From Monosporascus cannonballus (Eukaryota; Ascomycota; Sordariomycetes; Xylariales): a stretch of DNA of 64,000 bases. How positions within the stretch are numbered: the stretch's first letter is position 1; every line of letters begins with the position of its first letter. The position numbers were made by a program, and so were the translations under genes. The stretch is taken from assembly GCA_004154925.1 (NCBI GenBank), contig QJNS01000003.1:496001-560000 (forward strand), written 5' to 3'. This document shows, one piece after another, positions 48,617-60,639 of the stretch. Under the pieces are notes generated by a model. That model was given only the letters and a program-made list of their open reading frames with translations. It did no database searches and had not been told where the DNA came from.

Positions 48617-50273
48617 TACAAGTGAGCTAGATATATAACTAAACTGGACACTTTCTTTTACTAATTTTACTATCTGATTTCAATTACTTATTTCTTAATA
48701 ACGACGATATGGAACGGTTTAAAAAAATCAACAATAAACCTAGCTGTTTAGGCTAAGAAAAATAACCCGAAAGTTAGTTATAAAAAACTTAATTCTATTT
48801 ATAATATCCCTTATTTCACTCTAAAGACGCGATATAACGGTATACGCGCCCGAGCCGATATTGTTCTTTTTTTACAAAAATTAACGCCAACCGAAAAAAG
48901 ATCGACTATCAAAAAAATTGTTAACCTAAATTCGCGAATAATTTATATCCAGCTTTAATATATTAAAAATGTGACGAATTTGCTATTTACGTAGCGCGTC
49001 GCGATACGCGTTAAAATTAACTAGGCATTTAACGTTATTAAACGATAAAAAAATTTAGAACGTATTTAAATTAATCGATAAAATATTAAAGGGTTTTATA
49101 TAATAATCTAGAAATATTTTAGAAGTAATTTATGTATATCCGATTTATAATCGTAAAATATAATATCGCAAATAAAATATTTATAATTTTGACGAAACGG
49201 AATTTTTAATAAAACTTTTTATAATAGTAGATATAGTTATTATTAAGGCTAAAAAACGTAAAAAATCTAGATAATCCTAATAAGAAAATCAGGAATAGTC
49301 TATAATAATATAAGCCGTAAACCTTTAAGGCTGGACTTTATCTCTATTCCTTATCCTTATTATAAAAAACAACTTTTTTCGCTAATTCGCCAATAACCTA
49401 CTTTTATTCGACTGAAAGTTTGCTGTAAGCGAGAACGGATGAATAATAAATAAACTAGATTTAAAATAGATTAATCATTTCGACGAACATATTAAAACGC
49501 ATACTAAAAATTCGAAACGTTTTTTTGTTCTCGATAGTGAGGGAAGCTATTATTCGATCGAATTCGAAAATTACTGCGCGAATAACGGTATTATTACGCT
49601 TTGTATGCCTATCTATTTTTTCTATCGACTTCAACCTTTTGACGTATCCTATTTTTCCGCATTAAATCGCATTTATTCGTTGTATTATCGCCGGTTTTTG
49701 CGATACGTTTAAAGCTATTATGCCCACCGATAATATCAAATTCGGATTTGTTTTATTCGATCCCAATCGCGTTTCTTCTTACTTAGAAGTTTTAGTTATA
49801 CCCATACCGACCGTTTCGCCGCTTACCTCTGCCAACTTCGTTATTTCCTCATCTGCGAAAACCTTTAGAAAACTGTTTTTTTTGAGACAGAAAATAGTTA
49901 TTTTCGTAAAACGAATTACGCTCTTAATGAACGCCGAAGAACTAAAAATATACGTTTTCAGAAAAAAGAAATATTTATTGTAAGGGAGGCATAAACTTTT
50001 ATACCTACGAAAAAAAGGTGGTAATAAATAATCGCAGCTAACAGCGGCTGAAAGTAATCGTTACAAAAGGGTTGAGGCGAAGAAACAGAAGTATAGCGTC
50101 TGTGACAAGTTCGAATATAATGCGCGTACTTGTAAAAAAGGTGTAAATACGTTTAGCGATAAAGAATCCGATTAATTTGAATTAATTTACTGCGTTGTAA
50201 TGATTTTATTTGAATTTGTTGTCGCGAAGTGCTAAAAAGTATCCAGCTCATTTGTATGTCTAGCTTACTTGAA
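48617..50273 (+). mobile_element. Pogo/Fot-type Tc1-mariner DNA transposon, decayed, TA target duplication
   Basis: Long inverted ends (about 35 bp, with AGTGAGCTAGA and GAAGTAAGCTAGA-like cores, then AGCTGGAYAC) are flanked by TA (48615-48616, 50274-50275). Plus-strand translation through stops gives an HTH/CENP-B-like N-terminal part. The DDE core reads IYNFDET-like near 49175; HFDEHIKTHTKNSKRFFVLDSEGSYYS and IEFENYCANNGIITLCMP lie at about 49475-49600; QPFDVSYFSAL lies near 49640. A C-terminal region and a zinc knuckle follow. It disrupts the chromodomain of Gypsy-2b, so it landed later. It is less degraded than its host, yet still carries several stops. Confidence 0.85.
49720..50182 (+). 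pseudogene. C-terminal part of the pogo/Fot transposase with zinc knuckle
   Basis: The open part (49720-49983) reads TDNIKFGFVLFDPNRVSSYLEV, matching the fungal pogo transposase segment TxxNIxxGFRxxGLVPFDPxxVLSxLxV, then LTSANFVISSSAKTF. After a stop the reading resumes as RVEAKKQKYSVCDKF and NARTCKK (50068-50139), a decayed CxxCGKxGHNARTC zinc knuckle characteristic of these transposases. The ATG at 49720 is internal to the original gene, not its start. Confidence 0.75.
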
Positions 50274-51016
50274 TAGTACGTTATACGAAATAAAAAAAAA
50301 TTCGATACAAAAAATAGTTTTACGTAATATCTAATTATATAAAAAATTGCTCGAATTTCGAAAATATCTAGAAATCTTTTAAAAATTTTATATATATCTA
50401 ACGCTTATTAAAAGCTTTTTATTAATAATAACAAAATCAAAAATTACGTTTCAATTGACGTTTTATAAAGATAACGTTAATAAATTTACAGAATTTTAAT
50501 TAATAACGTTGATGTTTTTAAAAGCTTGAACTTTTATCATTATTTCGATTTTGCGACAGTTAAGATTATCGAGCTTATTAAGAGAGTAAAAAAAACGCAA
50601 TTATCGAATTTTGTACTTTACGTTTAATATTATTACCGCTGGCGGTAAATACGGAATAACCGAATAAAAAATTCGAATAACGTCTCTTTAATAGTTAATT
50701 CTTTTTTTAAACGACGAAGTTCGACTATATAATAATTAACTATAAAAATAAGAATACTTATTTTATTATACGATCGATCGCGACGAATATATTTTTTATA
50801 ATAAAAAACCTTTTTTATATTATTAAATAAATAAAAGTTTTTAAAAAATTAAAAAAATACGGTATAGTATTAAAGCCGTTTATCTTAATTAGATCAGTTA
50901 ATATATAACCTTGTTCGGTTTTACGAAAGCAATGTATAAAAATACGATCAAATATAATAAAAACACTTGCTAAAAAAGAAATTTTAAATATAAGATTTTT
51001 AGAAAAAGGAAAATTG

Positions 51017-51485
51017 TATTATATTCTAATAATTGCAGCGTTTAGAAACGATTGTTGTTAAGAAATCAAGGTAGATTAGGTTACGTAACGGATTATGTCA
51101 GCTAGCCAGGGTGTGCTATAGCACACCAAATGCGGAAAGGTCACCTTCTGAACGGAGTATATATACTCCGTTCCTAAGCTATACTAAAGTCGTACGCGTT
51201 GCGAGAGCGCACGCAATTAGCTGAATACAACAACAACTGATATCCCCTATATCTGACAGATTACTAACTTACTGATGGTAAGCCAGTCAATCGAATAAAA
51301 TATATACGTTCGTAATTTCTATAATATAGATAAGAGTAATTTATAACACTTATTAATATTAACTGTTTATTACAGTATCGTTATCCAAAACGCCCTTGGT
51401 ATTACGAAACGTAATACGATTACTGTATCTATTGTTCAGATTCCCACGACACTCCTGCTAACACAAACCCGTACGACTTAGGTGG
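51017..51485 (+). repeat. 3' LTR of Gypsy-2b, interrupted by a solo LTR and truncated
   Basis: This matches the other Gypsy-2 LTRs from TATTATATTC up to CCCGTACGACTTAGGT. A 163-bp solo LTR with its duplication sits at 51096-51263. About 100 bp of the LTR end is missing. Beyond about 51300 the sequence is almost RIP-free (CCCACGACACTCCTGCTAAC), unlike the matching parts of the other copies. Confidence 0.78.
51096..51258. repeat. 163-bp solo LTR with two perfect palindromes, target duplication GATTA
   Basis: The block starts TGTCAGCTAGCC and ends ATATCTGACA and is flanked by GATTA on both sides (51091-51095, 51259-51263). Removing it restores the Gypsy-2 LTR text. It contains a perfect 18-bp palindrome (51110-51127) and a perfect 24-bp palindrome (51150-51173, arms around GAACGGAGTATA). 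No RIP damage is evident, so it is either young or low-copy. The inverted TGTCAG/CTGACA ends resemble the Copia-1 LTR ends, but the interior differs. Confidence 0.8.
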
Positions 51486-51615
51486 TGTTCGGGACGCTTC
51501 AGCAGCTGATATTTGTGGCTCGTGCCAACCCTGTCGTTCAGCAAGACGCTAATGAACTTGCTGAAGCTGAATTCTCCACTGTTTTGAGTTTGGTTTCAGT
51601 CGGCTGATTCTAACG
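51486..51615. other. Unidentified non-RIPed DNA, possibly the end of a DNA transposon
   Basis: About 130 bp of ordinary GC begins GGTGTTCGGGACGCTTCAGC. It contains TTCAGCA twice and its complement TGCTGAA once, like subterminal repeats of a hAT-type element. It truncates the Gypsy-2b LTR on its left and is itself split by Gypsy-2c (target duplication TAACG). The other side of that target resumes at 58622. No matching opposite end was found. Confidence 0.35.
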
Positions 51616-52030
51616 TGTGACGGCTTGGGGTTTAACCAACTATTAGACCTTAGTCGTACGGGTTTATATTGGCAGGAGTATCGTGGGATTCTGAGCAATG
51701 GATACAGTAACGTATCACGTTTCGTCATACCTAGGGTACCTGAGTTAACGAATTGTTATTATAAGCTAAAATTATTTAAATTATAAAAATAATAAATGTA
51801 TATATTTTCATTCTGGTTTAAGATATTTTAAACCGGTTTAAAAATTGTAATGAATTAAATTGCTTTACAGTCCTTTAAGCTTTTTTTAACTTAACTGACT
51901 TAATATTCCTAAATTAATAATAACGTTTAAATTTATAAAGCTAATTACGAAATTTTTAAATATAGATCGGGGCTGGTTTTTCTTAGGGCTCCGACCGTCC
52001 GTAAAAGGCCAAAATCGTTAAGTTATAATA
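51616..52030 (-). repeat. 3' LTR of Gypsy-2c
   Basis: A 415-bp inverted copy of the Gypsy-2 LTR. Its terminal 120 bp (51616-51735) are practically unmutated, then RIP begins abruptly. Confidence 0.85.
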
Positions 52031-55000
52031 CGATTTCCTCTTTCCCAAAATATTTATCTTTAAATATCAAATTATTTATTTATTAGTTTTTGATAAATAA
52101 CTTTTTTTAATATTTATTATATCGGGTGGTGTTAAAAAACGTTATTTGCGTAAACGAATTAATGTTTTAGCTTTTTAAAAATGTATTAATCGCCTTAATT
52201 TTATTATGTTATTAAAAAATTTTATTTGCGTTATAAATTTAAGAATAAAATTCATAAACTTTATTATAATTCGGAAAAATATATACGTTATATTAAATAC
52301 GGAAATCTTTAAAACTTTTTAAATTTTTCTAAATTTAAACGTAATAAATTTTTTATAAAAAAATCGTTTCAAACTGAAAAAACGTATTATTAAAAATGAT
52401 TAAAAATTTGGTAATATTTAAATAAATTATTTAGTTATTTAAATCATTTGCGAAAATAATAAAAATATTTTGTAACTGTAATACTGATATATTTTATCAA
52501 GGTATATAAGGTATAAAAGTTATAGAAAAATTTAAAAGTCTTCAACAAAGCAAAAATAATTAATAGTTATCGTTACGATTATTATATTAATATAAGCGGC
52601 GTTTAATTAACTCGATATTTCAGCTATTAATTAATCGATTATTAAGTAAAATACGCTTATTATTGTTAATAAAAACATTTTAATAAGCATTTAACGCTAA
52701 TAAAATTCTTGTTTAATTTCTAAGTATTTTCGAAATCCGGATATTTTTTCTATTTGATTATGTATTAGATAAATCCGTTTAGTTTTTGTATATTAAGAAC
52801 TTTTTTTACTTTGTATATTTATTTGTTTTTTAATTTTATATTATTTTATGGCATGTATATTTTAATTATATTTATTATTATTTCGAATAAAAAAATAAAA
52901 AATTGAATAAAGATTAATTTTTCATAAAGAATTTTAATTAATAATTATTTTCTGAGATTTTCTTAGCGATTTTATATAGACCGATATATTTACAATCGAA
53001 CCTTTTTATTAGATTATTTTATTTGAATATTTTTAGTAACTAACAAAACTATTTTTCCTTTTTCGAAAATTAATTTTTTACACTCTTTTTAATTATAAAT
53101 CTTATTTATATAATTATGTATAAATTTTAATTCTATTTTTATTACCTGGTGTAATTATCGTCATTATTTCAATATAAGAATCATTTTAACAAAAACATTA
53201 TTTTAATATTAAATAAATATATCGGTACATTTCTTTTTGGAAATGTTTAAAATAAAATTTATATACGTTAATATTATTTTAATAATTTGGTAATAATTAA
53301 CATTATATATTAATTATGCCATTAATAACTCTTTAATTTAATTATTTTATTTATAATGAATATAATATCGTACATAACTTTTTAAGATTTAATATATTAA
53401 ATTTATTTATTTATATACTTAAAATTTAAATACGTTAAATAATGTATAATTTAACCCGATTTGTATTATAAAAGTTATTAAAATTCAGGTACAAATATCG
53501 ACTTTAAAATAGTTTTTATTAATAATTCATATATATTAAAAAATATATTGGAAAAAAATATACATTATTTATTCGTCATTTATATTTTCGTAATATATTA
53601 AAAATAAAAAAATTGCGAAACTCGGTCGACGATGACGAAAATACTAATATAATATATTTTTATAATTGGATGTTTTGATATAGAAGATTTAGTAATAAAA
53701 ATAAAAATAATTAAATATTATACTTGTTATATAGCTTATATCGTCGGGATTTTATTTTAACGCAAATATTGTATCATTATATGATTTTTTATACTATTAA
53801 TTTTATTTTAAAATAAAATATATACGTTAAAGCTGTTTTAAAACTTTATAAATTCTTAAATATTTATATAATTAATATTCGTGTATATTTCGTATTAAAA
53901 TTCTTTCACATTTTAGGAAATTATTATTATATTATTAAAGTTTTTAATATATATCAAAAACTATTATCTGAATTATTATAATTTATCGTAAACATAAATA
54001 TCTTTTTATAGTAATATTGAAAATTATATAATTAATTTTAACTAATTTCTTTTTAAAGTTTGGGCGTTTACTTAAAATATTTATTTTAATATTTTCTAAG
54101 TTTTTCCTATCAATAATAACAAAATCAAAATGTACTAATTCTTTCGTATAACAAAATTATTATTCGGTAAATTTCTTCGTCGTAATAAATCGGAAAAATT
54201 TTAATAATCTATATAAACTTTAACCTGGTACAAGTTTCTCTTTAAGAAATACTTAAATTCTCAGAATGCGGTAATAATAACTATAAATTCCTTATTTAAA
54301 ATATTTTAATTAAGTTCCATTTTTTTAAATCTATATACAAAATATAATAAAATATAAGTTCTCTTAATTATTTCATTATTTAATTATTACGATTTACATA
54401 TAATCCGAGATATCGGTTTTTAATTTATCAAATTACTTTAAAACGTATATAATTAATATTAATTCGTTAATAATCGTATCCTTAATATCCTAAAATACCT
54501 TTTTTATATTTAACATTTATTTGAATTTCTTTTCGTAAATTTCGTTAAAAATATAATTATTTTTTTAAGATTTCGAATAAACTTCTTATAATAATTAACG
54601 AATCTAAGAAATGCTTATATTTCCTTAATTATAATTAATGTTTATTGTTTTATATTTACGGTAGTTCTTTTAGAATTTATTTTAATATGTTTTAAGATGT
54701 TAATATATTATAAATATTTTATTTTTTGTATATAAAATTATTTATTTTTATATTAATATATAATGTTATATTTTATACATGTTCTTTCCGTTTTTAAAGG
54801 AAATAAGAATAGTATCGAAATATTTTTTTAATATAGAATTTATTATCCGTTAAAAAATTATTAGTACGTTTATAAATCTTATTAATATCGCCAAATAGTT
54901 AAATAATCCGTATTTTGTTTCAAGAGTTATTTTTTATTCTTATTTCTTTTAATTTTAAAACGATCATATTTATTTTTACAATCGAATATTGTAAATTATT

Positions 55001-55080
55001 TAGTTTTATAAAGTTTATTTTTTATTTTTGTAATTAAAGGTAATAATATTAGATCTTTAATAATAATATCGTTTAATTAT

Positions 55081-55268
55081 TGTAAAAGGCTTTACCTGAG
55101 CGGTCTGCAATCAGTTGCTAATAAGAGTTTATTTTCTAGCTAAAGAGAAAAAAAAGAGAAGATGAAAATAGAGTTATATATGTTCGCATATAAGGCGCTG
55201 CGCTAATGCTGCTTGTTACCGGCGTTTATCCGGTGCTCCATAATGGAGCTCCATACAGCCCCATTAAA
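55081..55268 (-). repeat. Solo LTR of the Gypsy-1 family, target duplication ATTAT
   Basis: A 188-bp inverted copy of the Gypsy-1 LTR begins TGTAAAAGGC on the plus strand and ends GCCCCATTAAA. ATTAT flanks both sides (55076-55080, 55269-55273). No internal Gypsy-1 sequence accompanies it, as expected after LTR-LTR recombination. It lies inside Gypsy-2c and so post-dates it. Confidence 0.82.
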
Positions 55269-58214
55269 ATTATCGATAATTCATTATTAATACTAATTTT
55301 TCATTTTTTGAGGTATAAAAAATATAAAGTATTTTGCCAATAATTTCGAAAATCGAATTTATTCTTTTTGTAACCGATTTTCTGGATATTTTTTGAAAAT
55401 ATATATTGCGTTTTTGTTGTTATAAATAAAATAAAACTTTATTAAGGATTTTTCCGTAAAAAGTATTTTATAATTTTATTTGTTATATTTTAATATTTTG
55501 GTATTAAATGTATTTTTAAAAAGCTGTTCATATTTATTGTATTATAATAATATATTAATTAGATTTTTTATCTTTTAATGTTATTGTTATTTTTTTAAAT
55601 TGTGATTTAATACTTTTAATTTCGTTTTGATAATAATAATAATATATTATATTCTTTTTTAATATTTACTTTTTATACCTTATTTTTAGGTAATATAATT
55701 TCTATTATATCTTTATGCTTGTATTTGTTACTATTATTAATCGAATATTAAGATCTTAACTTTTGCTTTTTTTATTTATTAAGAAATTAGGAAGTAAACT
55801 TTACTTAGTTGATTTTTTTACTAATTAAAATTTCGTATTAACGTATCTACAATAATCCTAAATTATATCCTAATCGCAGAATAAAATAATATCGAAATTA
55901 ATTATTTGGTAGTATGCTTAAACGAAATCTCGAAATAATTAATTTTATCTATAATTTTCCCGTTATCGTAAATAAATTCTTAATTTTTGGTGGTCTTTAT
56001 TGTATAAAGTTCTAACTTATATTTTTATAAAAATTCATGTGTATTAATTACATTTAGCATTATATAATTTTTGCTCAAAATTTCCTAATTTATTATTACG
56101 GTAAATTAATACGTTTCGATATGTATATCCAAAATAATAAGGTTATTAACGGTTTTTATTATCGCGTTTAAAGCCTTTTTAAAAAAATTCTTTTTAATTC
56201 CTTTCGGTTTCGTTATTTTACGACTTTTTTATAAATAATTCTTTTTTAATTCTTATTTAAGTTTATTAAATTCTATTTCTATTTTTACGTTTAATACGTT
56301 AAGTTATTATATTTGTCGTTATTGTCGACGTACTATTCCTTTAAGATATCTCAATTATTTTTAAATTTATGATAATTACTATTTCTATTAAATAAATTTG
56401 TTTCTTGTATTTATAACGGTATTCTATTATGTATAACATTAACTGCTATTTTACAACCTTTTTATAAATTCACGTATTTTTTCTTTAATAGTCTTTTTTC
56501 GTATAGATTTATAATAAATACTAATTAAAAATGGAAATCTATAACAACTTTTTGATAATATTTTTATGTTAAATATTAAGTTCACGTTTTTTTATTTAAT
56601 AGTTATATTATTAATCATAATACAACGAGTGTTTCTATTAATACTATTTTTCTTTAAGTTAAATTTTATTTCACCTAATTATTAAATATATTTTGAGGGT
56701 ATAAATCGAAAATATTAATTTAAATATTTATTATTTTTGTTATTGTTGGTATAGTTTCAGAAATCGTATTTTTTATAATATATACAGCTAATTCGTTTGT
56801 AAATATATAATTTTCTTTTTTCGTAATGAGAATATTTTCGTTATCGATAATATATAGCATATATTTTGCCGTATTAATTAAAAGTTTCAGGACAAACTTT
56901 TTTTTATTTAATCCTAGTATTTACGTAATTATTTTTATAATGATTCTTATTATGCTTACGTTATTTATTCAGTGAATTTTCTGGCTTTTTAATTTTTTAT
57001 TAAATTTTCTGCTGTAAAAAACCTGTTATATACTTAGGCTAAACTATATTAATAAACTTGTCCTTATTTTATTAATTTTCTTTAAGTTATTTTGTAGATA
57101 TAAAATTTTAATTATCTTCACGAGATTATTTTAGAACCTTGTATTATACTTTCTTTCATCTCATTCTATTATAATTAAAATATTTAATCTGGTTTTAATT
57201 TTTTTATAAATAGTTTTTAGTTTTATAAACCCTAGTTCCGTATCGGAAAAAATATTATTACGTCGAAAAACGTTAGTATTAGCCGTATATCGTAATTTAT
57301 TATCGTTTTTTTCTTTAATACCTTTAATATGCTAAACGTATTGTCGATCGTCTATTTTAATTATTATCGCGATATAATCCGATAAATATTTAAGCCGATT
57401 AAGTTTAAAAAAACTTTTTTGTATTTCCTTTTTTAAGCCGTTACAAAATTTAGCTATTAATATTTTTTTATTTTTAATTTAGCTCAGTAATTAATGAAAT
57501 TTACGTATTACCGTAATTACATATTGATATTTGTTATTTGAATTATGAATTTTATATTTCGGCTTTTATTCTTTCGTTTATGATTTTGAAAAATTTCGTT
57601 AATATTTATTTAAATTATTTATAATTATTATAAATTCACCTTATTTTTGAGTTTTAATTTTCGACCGGTAAAATAACGTATTTCTTTATAACGGGTTTAA
57701 ACCAGGTAACCGTATTTCCGGTAAATCGTTTAATTATCAATTTAATTCGTATAATGGGCATAATAAGTCAAATAGGAAAATACCCGAAGTATATTTGGCA
57801 ATAAATCAAGAATAATTATAACATAGTCGAAATTCTGTCGAAAAGTTCTGGCTTAAAAATTTAAGGACTTTTTCTGGTTTCTTAATACAATTCAGTTAAA
57901 TAATCTGGTTTATTTTGAAGGACCTCCTAATTTCGGGAGCTTTTCTTTTTTCCTTGAGTTTTTTATAGGCGGCTTAAAGGGACGTCGTAAGATTATTGTT
58001 ATCTTTCTTAAGCTAAAAGATGCGTTTATATATGGCATCTAGGCGTTAAAGAACTTTTTCGCGAAAAAGATAGAACTTTTCCTTTTTCGATTTTATTTTA
58101 ATATTTGGGTTATTACAAATCTGGTAAATGGGTTATTCGCGCTACTTGCTGGTAAATATAGCGTCGGCGATATTGCTCAAAATCTAATAATATTATTAAA
58201 TAAAATTTATAAGG

Positions 58215-58621
58215 TATAACGGCTTAAAGTTTAACCAATTATTAAACCTTAATCGTACGGGTTTATATTAATAGGAATATCGTAAAATTTTGAATAATGG
58301 ATATAATAACGTATTACGTTTCGTATTATTCAAAATGCCTTAGGTAACGAATTATTATTACAAATTGAAATTATTTAAATTATGAAAATAATAAACGTAT
58401 ATATTTTCATTTTAGATTAAGGCATCTTAGATTAGCTTAAAGACATTTAGTTAACTAAATCCCCTTAAGCCCCTCCATTGTTTAACTAGCTTAACGTTCC
58501 TGAGCCAATAAAAACGTTTGAGCCCATTAAGCCAGTTACGTAACTTCTTGGCATAGATCGAGGCTGGTTTCTCCTAAGGCCCCGACCGTCCGTAAAGGGT
58601 CAAAACCGTTAGGTCATAATA
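58215..58621 (-). repeat. 5' LTR of Gypsy-2c
   Basis: A 407-bp inverted copy of the Gypsy-2 LTR. Here the opposite half (58460-58621) is the better preserved one, and the half that is clean in the 3' LTR is RIPed. Confidence 0.85.
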
Positions 58622-58626
58622 TAACG

Positions 58627-60600
58627 AACGGCTTCGGCTCCAATTAGCCCTGTTGCTAGCCTTGTTTCTTCGTGATATAGCTAAACCGTTACCGTTTCTT
58701 AATATATATGGTGTTGATACCTTTATTTAACGAAATATAACGTATCGGAAAAGGAATCGAGGGTATATTAAGTAGGAAAGCATAAATTCGTTCGGAGGAT
58801 GAAAAATATTAAAGAATATCTGTAAGGTAGCCTGGTTTCTTGTACAAAATTAACGATTAATAACAGAGCTTCCTGAATTCGAAGTTTTCGCGAAAAGAAC
58901 TATATCTCGTTATTATTATGATTATTATTCTATTAACATAACCTCGTTCAAAAAGCCCTCCGGGCTTATCAATCACTGTTTGTACTCAATAGCGTTATAC
59001 TAAAACTGCTAAGCTTCCTGTCAATCCTGAACCTTCGCAACCGAATTAAAGCTCGAACTAAATGGAAAGCAGTTAACTTTATAGGCGTTATTCGTAAACT
59101 TCGTACGAAATACTAATACTTCTTAAATCATATTAAAATTAGATTAATTAAGGGCTTAATACTTTAAATTATATGATTAAATAACGCAGCGATTAAGCCG
59201 TAATTAACAAGTTAAACGCTTAAAAGATTTGTATAACGAAAAAACAAATAGAAAATAATACACGTACTTTTAGAGAAAAAAAACCCCAGGCATAGTTTGC
59301 GTTAAAAAAAAATAAATGGTTTCGGTTAAAATAAAAATCTCGGGATTTCCACAGCTAAACCTAAGGTATAGAATAATTACTTAAAAGTTAATAATGTTTC
59401 CCATATTAAACTATATAGTAATAACTAACCGTTACTTAGGTTCACTTCGAAACAAAGTTTTTTCGTTATAAAGCTCTAAAGTACGCTAAACTTTATAAAG
59501 TTATATTCGGGCCTTTCGTTAAAGCTAAAAACCAATTAGCTGTCGGTTTTAAACAGAATGCAAACGTTACTACTTACTTAGCTTAAAAGGTATTATAGGT
59601 TTTTTTCTTTCAAAAGATAGCTGCCGACGAAAAAAGGGGATTTTTATCTAAAAAAGGCAAAAGCTATTTTCGCTGATAATAACGTTTTACGGCGGATACG
59701 TAACCGCCATTATAAGCGCTCTATTAATAACTCGGATACGCAGTAAAAAAAAAGCCTAAGGAAAATAAGAGCATATTAGTAAAAAAAAACCTCGAATACG
59801 TTATTAAAATATTAATCTACAATAAAAATAATAGCTCAAAATGTCGAGTTAAATATAAAGCTAGCTTTTAGAATTTTTAATAATAATACCTATATTAATT
59901 ATTTTAAAGATAATACGTTATTTCGCGTCGTCCCAACTTGGACGCGTAACAATCGTTTTATTACTATATTTATTGGTTTGAACGATAATTTAAGATTTTG
60001 GTAGCTTAAAAAATTCGAAGGAATTGGCGGTTCGGACGGCAAGAACGTTAAAAGTAACGAAATAAAAGTATTTTATGATAATATAAAAGGTATTACGAAT
60101 TCCTTTAAATACGGAAAATAATGAAAATAATGAAAATAATACGAATATAAAGGTATAAAGGTGTTAAAGTATTAGAAGCTGTGGAAATAATAAAAGTAGC
60201 TAAAGAAAAATAACGTAAAAAAGATAATTTCTTTTCAGGAATAAGTTTTTCTATATTAATATATTTTGTTAAAATATAACATATAAAATTATCCCATTTT
60301 AAAAACATTAGATTCCCATTCAAAATAAATATAATTCGAATTTAGCAGCATCCAAGATATTATCAAAAATAAATTAAAAAATATTTCTTACCCGATTTTC
60401 GAAAATTATAACTTATTTACACCTTATTATTGGGCACTTTTTTAATAATAACAATAATAATAATAATAACTCTTTTATTTTATTATTTTCGTTTTTAATC
60501 CTTTTTAAATTATTAATCCGTATACTATATCCTTTTTGCGGTTATATTATCATATTTTATAATAAAAAACAATACGCCGCTTAACTTTTTGGCGTACGTA
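58627..60600. other. AT-rich decayed DNA, mobile-element debris not identified
   Basis: The first ~60 bp (AACGGCTTCGGCTCCAATTAG) are little mutated and continue the sequence split by Gypsy-2c. After that, decay increases. A plus-strand stretch near 59500-59640 (NQLAVGFKQNANVTTYLA, then IAADEKRGFLSKKGKSYF) looks like protein and vaguely recalls the C-terminal part of pogo-like transposases, too weakly to name. The frame at 60105-60323 (-) has no recognisable content. Confidence 0.3.
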
Positions 60601-60639
60601 AAGTTATTCGCTTAATTTTTATTATTAATATGAATTTTC

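Larger units (their letters stand above)
41496..51485 (+). mobile_element. Gypsy-2b: RIP-degraded Ty3/Gypsy chromovirus carrying four younger insertions
   Basis: This is the second copy of the Gypsy-2 family. Its 5' LTR starts TGTCATGTCCTGACA at 41496 and its 3' LTR starts at 51017 after an AGAAAAAGGAAAATTG polypurine tract. Reading through stops gives RT (FYFNDIFIY near 46515-46540), RNase H (KTDISNYV near 46955) and the integrase core (47678-47926). A chromodomain is split at about 48615 and resumes after 50275 (FENI.KSFKNFIYIQRLLKAFY near 50360-50430). Insertions are a short LTR element in the 5' LTR, a 119-bp LTR-like block at 45103, a pogo element at 48617 and a solo LTR in the 3' LTR. 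The last quarter of the 3' LTR is missing, replaced by unrelated DNA from about 51486, so no right-hand target duplication can be read. Confidence 0.82.
51616..58621 (-). mobile_element. Gypsy-2c: full-length RIP-degraded chromovirus on the minus strand, target duplication TAACG
   Basis: Inverted relative to Gypsy-2a/2b: the 5' LTR is 58215-58621 and the 3' LTR is 51616-52030, with TAACG at 51611-51615 and 58622-58626. On the minus strand a polypurine tract (GGGAAAGAGGAAATCG) precedes the 3' LTR. A chromodomain relic (KYPDFENT) lies near 52690-52760, RNase H (NRYLGLY-like) near 54390-54450, and the RT box (YFDTILI-like, LKTER) near 54780-54830. Gag would lie toward 56600-58000. A Gypsy-1 solo LTR interrupts it at 55081. 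Outer LTR parts are far less RIPed than the interior, most clearly at 51616-51740 and 58460-58620. Confidence 0.85.
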
